Shown here piece after piece: positions 7,291 through 13,428 of a DNA stretch of 13,428 bases. Made by a program: the position numbers and the translations under genes. The stretch is from contig WAPH01000032.1 in the NCBI GenBank assembly GCA_015520895.1, forward strand, positions 1-13,428. Direction: 5' to 3'. The number at the start of each line of letters is the position of its first letter. Positions within the stretch are counted from its first letter, which is position 1. The notes under the pieces were generated by a model. That model made no database searches. It saw only the letters and a program-made list of their open reading frames with translations, and was not told the DNA's origin. Source of the stretch: Nanobdellati archaeon (GTDB lineage: Archaea; EX4484-52; JAADEF01).

Positions 7291-7725
7291 TTACTTCTTT
7301 TGTTTTCTACCTAAAACTAACTCTTTTAAGGAAATTCCATTAACTTTTATTACTTTGTATTTTACACCCGGTATGTCTCCTTTTGCACCTCCTTGAGCTC
7401 CACCAATCTTCTCTATGATGACCTCGTCATGCTCGTTAATGAAGTTTATAGCCCCATTACCCGGAGCAAAAGCAGTAACTTGAATACCATTTTTTATTAT
7501 TTGTACTCTTACACATTTACGCATTGCAGAGTTTGGTTGCTTAGCCTCTACTTGCCTTTTCTCTAAAACGATTGCTCTAGCTTGAGGTGAACCTTCTAAA
7601 GGATCTGCTTTTATCTTTAATCCTAAAACTTTACGAACATAATCTTTTTTGTGCCATCTCTTTTCTTTGGCTTTTCTTATTAAATTTCTTGCTGCAAACA
7701 AACCTCCTTTTGCTATGTTCACCAC
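7291..7725 (-). CDS. rps12: 30S ribosomal protein uS12 (Rps12)
   Basis: Protein uS12 sits at the decoding centre of the small subunit and monitors codon-anticodon pairing. The 144-residue product has the invariant loop KQPNSAMRKCVRVQ (62-75), then PGNGAINFINEHDEV (88-102) and GAQGGAKGDIPGVKYKV (109-125). These are all in the archaeal/eukaryotic form, and the length is normal. The frame upstream of the first residue holds no ATG before a stop. The start must therefore be one of two tandem GTG codons at 7725 and 7722, which themselves form part of an AAGGTGGTGA sequence, an unusual overlap of ribosome site and start. It leads a two-gene operon with rps7. A TATA-like element lies about 40 bases upstream. 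Confidence 0.95.
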   Translation of the reverse strand: MVNIAKGGLFAARNLIRKAKEKRWHKKDYVRKVLGLKIKADPLEGSPQARAIVLEKRQVEAKQPNSAMRKCVRVQIIKNGIQVTAFAPGNGAINFINEHDEVIIEKIGGAQGGAKGDIPGVKYKVIKVNGISLKELVLGRKQKK

Positions 7726-7790
7726 CTTGAATATTATTTCCTAAAATCAATAGAGAAGAAACATTTAAAAAATTAACGGCAGATGTTGCG
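7726..7790 (-). promoter_or_regulatory. Probable promoter of rps12-rps7
   Basis: On the minus strand AATTTTTTAAAT at 7774-7763 has the form of an archaeal TATA box. A start of transcription about 25 bases on (near 7740) would leave a leader of about 15 bases before the GTG starts. The same T-run could also help end srp54 transcripts arriving from the right. Just after the srp54 stop, CACTACTTAGTG (7804-7815) is a small imperfect palindrome of unclear meaning. Confidence 0.45.
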
Positions 7791-7817
7791 TGTATCTGAC
7801 AACCACTACTTAGTGAC

Positions 7818-9158
7818 TTACATCATTTCTTGGAGATTAGTATTCTTAGGATTTATGTTCATCATTAGTTTACGTAGTTTTGGGTCTTTGAGAAACTTTC
7901 CAGACTTGAACTTTTTATAAAGCTTTTCACTCATTCTATATGCCTTTAGCATCTCCCTTACATCTTCTTCTGTTGTACCTGATCCTTTTGCTATTCTTTG
8001 TATACGAGACGAGTCTATTATTTTAGGATTTTTTCTCTCTTCAACGGTCATGCTGTCAAATATATAACCCCATTTTTTAATTTTTATTTCTTGTTCTTCT
8101 ATTTCTTCTTTTTTAAAAGACATACGAGACATACCGGGTATCATTTCTAATATTTTGTTTAGGGATCCCATTTTCTGAGTAGCTTTTAGTTGTTCATAAA
8201 ACATATACATGTCATAATCTTTTGCTTCCATTAATTTTTCGATTTTTTCTTTATCGATAATTTCCCTTGCTTTTTCTAACAATGTTTCTAAATCCCCCAT
8301 TCCTAGTAATCTTGAAACAAACCTTACAGGATCATAATATTCAAGATCTTCTATTTTTTCTCCTATACCTAAAAATTTAACCTTTACATTTGCGAGATAT
8401 GCTGCTGTTAAAGCACCTCCTCCTTTTGCCGAAGAATCCATTTTAGTCAATATTATACCTGTTATTTTTATCTTTTCTTTTAAACTTTCTACTAACGATT
8501 TAGCTGCTTGACCTATATCTGCGGATAATACTAGTAAAGTTTCGTCTGGTTTTAATACTTTATAGAGGGAATTTATTTCATTCAACAATTCTTCGTTAAA
8601 TGCATCTCTTCCTGCAGTGTCTATGATTATTACATCAGATGTATGGCATTCTTTCATACCTTCTTGAAGTATTTTTATAGCATTATTTTCATTTTTGTTA
8701 CCGTAGAACTCAACACCTATTTTTTCAGCTAAATTTTTTAATTGTTCATAAGCAGCCGGCCTATAAGTGTCTGTTGTTATTAAGCATGGTTTAAGCCCTT
8801 TTTTCTTAAAGAAGTATGCAAGCTTTGCGGCAGTTGTTGTTTTACCCGTTCCGTAAAGTCCTACCAACAGTATTTTTTGAGGTTCTATTTTTAATTCCCC
8901 TTTTTCCTTCCCTAATATTTCACTTAAGGTTTCGTACACAACTTTTATTGTATGTTCTCTTAGGCTCAGACCTTCATGTTTTTCCTCTTCAAAAATCTTT
9001 TTTTTGATAGTTTGAGTAATTTCAAACACTATTTTTACATTTACGTCACTTAATATAAGCGCTCTTTGAATCTCTTTGATGAATTTCTCAACTTCTTTCT
9101 TATCTATTTTTTTATTCCGCGCAAAAGAGTTCAGGGCATCTCTTAACTTCTCAAACAT
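7818..9158 (-). CDS. srp54: Signal recognition particle GTPase SRP54
   Basis: SRP54 binds signal sequences and SRP RNA and delivers ribosomes to the membrane receptor FtsY. The 446-residue protein has the N domain (1-90) and a GTPase G domain with GLYGTGKTTTAAKLA (100-114), DTYRPAA (130-136), DTAGR (180-184), TKMD (238-241) and GIGEKIEDL (264-272). A C-terminal M domain from about residue 317 carries the SRP-RNA-binding motif SRIQRIAKGSGTTEEDV (384-400). Met residues in the M domain (KMGSLNKILEMIPGMSRMS) form the usual flexible signal-binding groove. Length is normal. The ATG at 9158 follows TTAAGGT closely and overlaps the end of the upstream nuclease-like gene by eight bases, so the two are probably cotranscribed and translationally coupled. 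Confidence 0.97.
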   Translation of the reverse strand: MFEKLRDALNSFARNKKIDKKEVEKFIKEIQRALILSDVNVKIVFEITQTIKKKIFEEEKHEGLSLREHTIKVVYETLSEILGKEKGELKIEPQKILLVGLYGTGKTTTAAKLAYFFKKKGLKPCLITTDTYRPAAYEQLKNLAEKIGVEFYGNKNENNAIKILQEGMKECHTSDVIIIDTAGRDAFNEELLNEINSLYKVLKPDETLLVLSADIGQAAKSLVESLKEKIKITGIILTKMDSSAKGGGALTAAYLANVKVKFLGIGEKIEDLEYYDPVRFVSRLLGMGDLETLLEKAREIIDKEKIEKLMEAKDYDMYMFYEQLKATQKMGSLNKILEMIPGMSRMSFKKEEIEEQEIKIKKWGYIFDSMTVEERKNPKIIDSSRIQRIAKGSGTTEEDVREMLKAYRMSEKLYKKFKSGKFLKDPKLRKLMMNINPKNTNLQEMM

Positions 9159-10020
9159 ACCTTAATATAGAGGGATTATTTTTAAATTGATTAAGGAGAA
9201 TTGCTCTTACTACTTGATCTGCTTTTGCAGGATTATTATTTTTAAACACAAGAATCGGATTGATACTTAGAAGGATTGAGCTTATGATATTGTTTTTATG
9301 TTCGAACTTTGAACTAATGTATTGATAGTATTCTTCTATAAAAGGGGGATATTTAATATTCTGTTTTTGTATCATGTACGGCATAGGAGACGGAGTAAAG
9401 AATAAATATCTTATTTTATACGAGCTTTTTTTAGCGATATTTGTAAGTGTTTTAATAAGGTTATTGGATTTTCCATTTTGAGTAAGCTTTGAAGATTTTA
9501 TTTCAATCAATATAAGATATCTGCTTAATGATATTTCATCATTTCTTTTTTCTATTACTTCTTTAGCAAAATCGAATTCGCCCACTAATGTTCTATTAGA
9601 ATAAAGAAAAGCGCAATTTTTATTTTTACGTCCTACTAGCTTATATGATTCCGGAAATACAAGTTGATTGATTGGTATTGTTTGTATATTTTTTCTTTTA
9701 TTATTAAGATAGTTAAAATAGTCTTCTAATAATTTACAGCATAACTCTTCGAATATTCTACCTTTTATATTGCCATAAACTCCTTCAAGATTTGTATTCT
9801 TTTTTTTCATACGTTCTATAAATTTTTCTATTTTAGAAATGAGTTCGTTTTGACGGTATTTAGAATAAACGTATGCTTTATTGTTATGAAGTAAAAAAAG
9901 ATGAAATTCTCTATCTTTTTCTTGGTAATTGATGATAATATAAATATGACGGGGTTGGTATAACTCTGTTCTTTCTTCTGATGATAAAATATAATTAAGA
10001 TAATAATAGTTTTGAAGCAT
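9151..10020 (-). CDS. Putative PD-(D/E)XK nuclease-fold protein coupled to srp54
   Basis: The family of this 289-residue protein is not recognised, but its middle has the order of motifs of the PD-(D/E)XK nuclease superfamily. There is a helix with paired acids (GRIFEELCCKLLEDYF, Glu91/Glu92), a strand with GEFDF (Glu148, Asp150) and, 23 residues on, a hydrophobic strand ending in an ExK pair (LILIEIKSSKL, Glu173 and Lys175). That would build one metal site for phosphodiester cleavage. The N-terminal 80 residues are Tyr- and Lys-rich, and the C-terminal 110 are helical without clear motifs. Composition is richer in Ile, Lys, Asn and Tyr than the core genes nearby, suggesting fast change or transfer. 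There is no ribosome site before the ATG, and a TATA-like element about 25 bases upstream suggests a leaderless mRNA. Its stop overlaps srp54. Substrate is unknown. Confidence 0.62.
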   Translation of the reverse strand: MLQNYYYLNYILSSEERTELYQPRHIYIIINYQEKDREFHLFLLHNNKAYVYSKYRQNELISKIEKFIERMKKKNTNLEGVYGNIKGRIFEELCCKLLEDYFNYLNNKRKNIQTIPINQLVFPESYKLVGRKNKNCAFLYSNRTLVGEFDFAKEVIEKRNDEISLSRYLILIEIKSSKLTQNGKSNNLIKTLTNIAKKSSYKIRYLFFTPSPMPYMIQKQNIKYPPFIEEYYQYISSKFEHKNNIISSILLSINPILVFKNNNPAKADQVVRAILLNQFKNNPSILRYV

Positions 10021-10075
10021 ATTAATTTAAGTTTGGAAATCTTTTAAAATTTTACAAATAATATTGTGATAGGAA
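10021..10075. promoter_or_regulatory. Shared palindromic TATA between the nuclease-like gene and tRNA-Leu
   Basis: CTTTTAAAATTTTA at 10041-10054 contains the palindrome TTTTAAAA centred near 10045. It lies about 30 bases before the tRNA on the plus strand and about 25 bases before the ATG at 10020 on the minus strand. One TATA-binding site could thus serve both directions, giving a leaderless mRNA on the left. The very similar sequence CTTTTTAAAATTA precedes the rRNA leader at 11633, which supports its use as a stable-RNA promoter. Confidence 0.5.
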
Positions 10076-10206
10076 GCAGGGGTCGCCAAGCCTGGTCAAC
10101 GGCGGTGGACTCAAGGGAACTAACCTTGAGTTATGAGCAGACTGCAATGATTTCTGAGAAATCCACTCCCTTAGTGGGTTCGTGGGTTCGAATCCCACCC
10201 CCTGCA
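10076..10206 (+). tRNA. trnL-CAA: tRNA-Leu (CAA anticodon), intron-containing
   Basis: The acceptor arm GCAGGGG (10076-10082) pairs fully with CCCCTGC (10199-10205), followed by discriminator A; no CCA is encoded. The D stem GCC/GGC is 10085-10087 with 10101-10103. The anticodon stem GTGGA (10105-10109) pairs with TCCAC (10162-10166), and the anticodon CAA is 10112-10114 in loop CTCAAG. A long variable arm (10167-10181, CCC...GGG) marks a type II tRNA, as for leucine. The T arm is GTGGG, TTCGAAT, CCCAC. Removing bases 10116-10160 gives a tRNA of 86 bases. The gene stands alone between two minus-strand genes, with its own TATA-like element about 30 bases upstream. Confidence 0.96.
10116..10160 (+). 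other. tRNA-Leu intron (45 bases) with canonical bulge-helix-bulge
   Basis: The intron sits between tRNA positions 37 and 38. CTCA (10110-10113) pairs with TGAG (10155-10158) as a four-pair central helix. Three-base bulges AGG (10114-10116) and AAA (10159-10161) lie on opposite strands, with the anticodon stem outside and GAA/TTC (10117-10119 with 10152-10154) inside. The archaeal splicing endonuclease cuts after the second base of each bulge, which gives exactly these ends. A competing eight-pair hairpin, ACTCAAGG (10109-10116) with CCTTGAGT (10124-10131), would hide the anticodon and the 5' splice site. Confidence 0.92.
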
Positions 10207-10219
10207 TTTGAAATATATT

Positions 10220-11557
10220 TTATTTATTTTTGAAAGCGTTATTAATTATTTCTTCCATTACTTTTTTGTTTATAGGGTAATAACTTCCTTTGATTTCTAC
10301 CCTTGATTCTTCTAATGCGTTAGCAATGTTCTTGTTTCTTAACACTTCTTGCAAAGGCAGTTTATTTTTAAGAGCTATTTTTATATTGATTTGGGGTTTT
10401 TTGTTAACGATCTTTATTTTTATTTCATTATTTTTAACAATTATTTTTTCCAATGATCTTTGAGGTGCATCTTTATTATAAATCACTGCAATAGATTTTA
10501 CTTTAACATTTTCATCTTTTTCTATATTGAATTTTTCAGGATATTTTTTGGTGTAGAAGTAAATAGAAGGTAACGCACCTATTACTCCTGTTGAAAGACC
10601 TTCTTTAGAGGTAAATGATTTCCATTCATTACCTTCTTCAACATAATAATGTATTTCTATTTGATCTCCTATTTTTCTTTTAAAATAATGAGTAGAACCG
10701 TTATCTATTGCATCTAAAATAAAAGAACCTGCTAATTGATTGAGCACTATAATTCCCATTAACTTCTTTAGAAACCTTTTTTTCCAATTTTTACCATATG
10801 TATAATCAGAGAAACCTTTCATTATTTGCGAAACTAAATAAATTCCTGGACCAGTTATAGGTGATGAATATTGCAAAAAATTAGTTAAAAATCTGTAACC
10901 CGGGTTATTATAATAGACATCAGCATTTTTATATAAATACCTTTTTATCATTTTCAATAAAGGTGGTTTTACATTATAAGGCAAATCTAAAGGAGTTATT
11001 TTTAATTTATAGGTTTTATCTAAAGGATCTACATAAGGTTCTTTTAAATGTAATAAAGATTCAACAATTTTTTTGTATGTTGATGAAAAGGTTAAATATA
11101 TGTCTGTTGCAGGTATATTTTCCCAATAATTTAGAGATAGTTTCTTCCTATTACGAATATATTCTATAGCATTCCTAATATTTATTTTATGTATTTCTTC
11201 TCTTGGAAATATCTTATCTTCATTTGAAAAGAATGTTACATATCTTAGTAAGTTTGCTAAGTCTTGAGCACGTTTCTGATCAATGTCTATATCTTCTAAA
11301 GAACTGCATATTTCTTTATATATTTGAGAAAGACTCTCTATATTACCTTTATAAGTTTTATAAATCCTGAAATCTAATTCATAATACTTTAAACCTTTTT
11401 GAGATAAATAAAGATATATTGAAGAAGGAAGTTGGGCAACAATGTATTGAATAAGTGAAATATATTTATTAAAACTTTGTTGATAGGCTTTTTCGAACCC
11501 TTCTTTAAGAGCATTTACAAGATAATTTTCCCAATTATCTAAGATAATGGTTGTCAT
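10220..11557 (-). CDS. Unrecognised 445-aa protein
   Basis: I do not recognise this family. The longest frame begins at a TTG at 11569, but GGTGA lies five bases before the ATG at 11557 (MTTIILDNWENYLVNALKEG), which I take as the start. The protein is rich in Ile, Lys, Asn and Tyr. The first 130 residues look helical. The middle has PPLLKMIKRYLYKNADVYYN and a moderately hydrophobic helix KKLMGIIVLNQLAGSFILDA near residue 270, probably too short and charged to be a sure membrane segment. The last 90 residues alternate short strands (KNNEIKIKIVNKKPQINIKI) and end in a helix, a separate small alpha/beta domain. There is no signal peptide and no cysteine cluster. Composition is more AT-driven than the core genes. 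It is a single-gene unit, convergent with the tRNA and divergent from the rRNA operon. Function is unknown. Confidence 0.8.
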   Translation of the reverse strand: MTTIILDNWENYLVNALKEGFEKAYQQSFNKYISLIQYIVAQLPSSIYLYLSQKGLKYYELDFRIYKTYKGNIESLSQIYKEICSSLEDIDIDQKRAQDLANLLRYVTFFSNEDKIFPREEIHKINIRNAIEYIRNRKKLSLNYWENIPATDIYLTFSSTYKKIVESLLHLKEPYVDPLDKTYKLKITPLDLPYNVKPPLLKMIKRYLYKNADVYYNNPGYRFLTNFLQYSSPITGPGIYLVSQIMKGFSDYTYGKNWKKRFLKKLMGIIVLNQLAGSFILDAIDNGSTHYFKRKIGDQIEIHYYVEEGNEWKSFTSKEGLSTGVIGALPSIYFYTKKYPEKFNIEKDENVKVKSIAVIYNKDAPQRSLEKIIVKNNEIKIKIVNKKPQINIKIALKNKLPLQEVLRNKNIANALEESRVEIKGSYYPINKKVMEEIINNAFKNK

Positions 11558-11579
11558 TAGTTTCACCAAAATATATTGT

Positions 11580-11603
11580 TATGTGCTAAAATATGTGCTA
11601 AAA
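11580..11603. repeat. Two tandem copies of a 12-base unit upstream of the rRNA promoter
   Basis: TATGTGCTAAAA occurs twice head-to-tail (11580-11591 and 11592-11603), followed by the partial copy TATATGA. It lies between the divergent 445-aa gene and the rRNA operon, about 30-50 bases upstream of the rRNA TATA-like element and 23 bases before the 445-aa start codon. It could be a regulator-binding site or simple slippage. Confidence 0.6.
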
Positions 11604-11629
11604 TATATGATTATGTATAACTTTATCAA

Positions 11630-11662
11630 AACCTTTTTAAAATTATCTTATACTTATATACA
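11630..11662 (+). promoter_or_regulatory. Probable 16S rRNA promoter
   Basis: AAACCTTTTTAAAATTA around 11629-11644 closely resembles the element before the tRNA gene, and at the same distance would start transcription near 11665, at the foot of the first leader hairpin. A second candidate, CTTATATAC at 11653-11661, would start near 11685, inside that hairpin. The choice between them is inference. Confidence 0.5.
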
Positions 11663-11664
11663 AT

Positions 11665-11698
11665 TGCTTGGAACCTTGCCATGGTAAGGTTTTAAGCA
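11665..11698 (+). other. Leader hairpin 1: long inverted repeat at the expected rRNA start
   Basis: TGCTTGGAACCTTGC pairs with the mirror GTAAGGTTTTAAGCA around a CATG core: 15 pairs in RNA including three G-U, with no unpaired base in the stem. As DNA, AACCTT and AAGGTT flank CCATGG in a near-perfect palindrome. It would be the very 5' end of the pre-rRNA if the first TATA candidate is used; otherwise it could be a protein-binding operator. Confidence 0.65.
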
Positions 11699-11708
11699 TG
11701 ATGCTATG

Positions 11709-11725
11709 AGCCCTGTAAAGGGGTT
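11709..11725 (+). other. Leader hairpin 2 with CCCTGTAAAGG motif
   Basis: CCCT and AGGG close a GTAA (GNRA-type) tetraloop at 11711-11722; a register with AGCCC and GGGTT (11709-11725) is also possible. The 11-base sequence CCCTGTAAAGG (11711-11721) recurs exactly in hairpin 4. Confidence 0.5.
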
Positions 11726-11759
11726 AGAGCTGATTCTTATCACCTACTAAAGAGAATAA

Positions 11760-11830
11760 AGGTGCAACGGCGTTAATTCCTTGATATAAGCCTTTGGCTT
11801 AAATATGATAGGAGTAGTTAAGTTGCACCT
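11760..11830 (+). other. Leader hairpin 3: 71-base extended stem-loop
   Basis: AGGTGCAAC (11760-11768) pairs perfectly with GTTGCACCT (11822-11830). Inside, TTAA near 11773 can pair with TTAA near 11818, TCC with GGA, and TAAGCC with GGCTTA around a TTT loop (11787-11801). Several nested complementary blocks make this a real structure of the pre-rRNA leader, although no known motif is matched. Confidence 0.65.
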
Positions 11831-11842
11831 ACATTTAGATGA

Positions 11843-11859
11843 GGACCCTGTAAAGGTCC
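11843..11859 (+). other. Leader hairpin 4 with second CCCTGTAAAGG motif
   Basis: GGACC (11843-11847) pairs with GGTCC (11855-11859) around CTGTAAA. The 11-base motif CCCTGTAAAGG (11846-11856) is the same as in hairpin 2, and CCT/AGG can again close a GTAA tetraloop. It ends two bases before the 16S processing stem. Confidence 0.5.
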
Positions 11860-11860
11860 A

Positions 11861-11895
11861 AGAAAAGGTGAAATTTCTGCATAGCACTTCCCGCT
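11861..11895 (+). other. 16S processing stem, 5' strand, with bulge-helix-bulge
   Basis: This strand reads AGAAAA, GGTG, bulge AAA (11871-11873), TTTCTGCA, T, AGCACT, T, CCCGCT. It pairs with 13369-13402 on the far side of the 16S gene. The four-pair GGTG/CACC helix between two three-base bulges on opposite strands is the exact form cut by the archaeal tRNA-splicing endonuclease, here predicted after 11872. The mature 16S begins two bases after the stem. Confidence 0.93.
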
Positions 11896-11896
11896 A

Positions 11897-13358
<1,462 letters not shown>

Positions 13359-13428
13359 CCAGAAAGTAAGCGGGAGTGCTGTGCAGAAACACCAAATTTT
13401 CTATATCTTTGTGTTTTCCCAGGGCCCC
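13359..13428 (+). other. 3' spacer after 16S, with second strand of the processing stem
   Basis: Bases 13369-13402 complete the 16S stem: AGCGGG, AGTGCT, G, TGCAGAAA, CACC, bulge AAA (13394-13396), TTTTCT. The predicted cut is after 13395. The remaining 26 bases are AT-rich, then end GGGCCCC at the window edge. No spacer tRNA or 23S start is seen before the edge, so whether 23S follows directly cannot be told. Confidence 0.9.

Noticed and set aside
10220..11557. LAGLIDADG homing endonuclease suggested by LAGSFILDAIDNGS in the 445-aa protein
   Set aside because: The spacing is wrong for the motif, there is no second copy, and no intron or intein context.
9151..11569. Integrated element at tRNA-Leu made of the nuclease-like and 445-aa genes
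   Set aside because: No integrase, no second copy of the tRNA 3' end in the window, and the two genes lie on both sides of an intact tRNA.
11558..11569. TTG start four codons upstream of the 445-aa gene
   Set aside because: The GGTGA ribosome site would lie inside the coding region; the ATG at 11557 has correct spacing.
11698..11733. Box C/D small RNA in the 16S leader (ATGATGC ... CTGA)
   Set aside because: The C box is imperfect, no terminal stem closes it, and no clear D'/C' pair is present; it overlaps hairpin 2.

Overview
The window is archaeal and AT-rich, except for a visibly GC-rich 16S rRNA gene at its right end. Archaeal markers are the exosome genes rrp4/rrp41/rrp42, SBDS, a proteasome alpha subunit, SRP54, archaeal-type uS12 and uS7, a tRNA-Leu intron bounded by a bulge-helix-bulge (BHB), and a second BHB in the pre-16S processing stem. 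The contrast between GC-rich rRNA and AT-rich protein genes is typical of thermophiles. The NVGIG-type surface-protein repeat and the compact, overlapping genes would fit a DPANN lineage, but that placement is a guess: no taxonomic search was possible.

Layout, left to right. (1) 1-365 (+): Cys-rich C-terminus of a secreted or surface protein, cut by the window edge. (2) 394-1164 (-): C-terminal relic of a type I restriction subunit HsdR. (3) 5131 down to 1407 (-): operon psmA > SBDS > rrp4 > rrp41 > rrp42 > 54-aa ORF, with ATGA overlaps at three junctions, a 26-base overlap at rrp4/rrp41 and a 4-base gap at SBDS/rrp4. This is the archaeal exosome-proteasome cluster. (4) 6319 down to 5178 (-): trxB > Trm112-like zinc protein. 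(5) 6392-6553 (+): a 53-aa two-helix membrane protein. (6) 7725 down to 6554 (-): rps12 > rps7. (7) 10020 down to 7818 (-): a putative PD-(D/E)XK nuclease-fold protein overlapping srp54. (8) 10076-10206 (+): tRNA-Leu(CAA) with a 45-base intron. (9) 11557 down to 10220 (-): a 445-aa protein I do not recognise. (10) 11630-13428 (+): rRNA promoter, a structured leader, 16S rRNA and the start of the 3' spacer.

Together this is mostly a core-information segment: RNA decay, protein decay, ribosome maturation, ribosomal proteins, protein targeting, thiol redox and rRNA. Accessory material sits at the left edge and around the tRNA. Translation starts are mostly preceded by AGGTGA-like sites, matching the CACCTCC at the 16S 3' end. 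Using these sites I shortened the longest ORFs of rrp41, rrp4 and the 445-aa gene.

The points most worth following are: a compensated A-U in place of the near-universal G1405-C1496 pair of the 16S decoding site; a textbook BHB in the pre-16S stem plus a leader with a repeated GUAA hairpin; a tRNA intron whose anticodon can pair in two mutually exclusive ways; and the nuclease-like gene translationally coupled to srp54. I did not find a complete new defence or mobile system.
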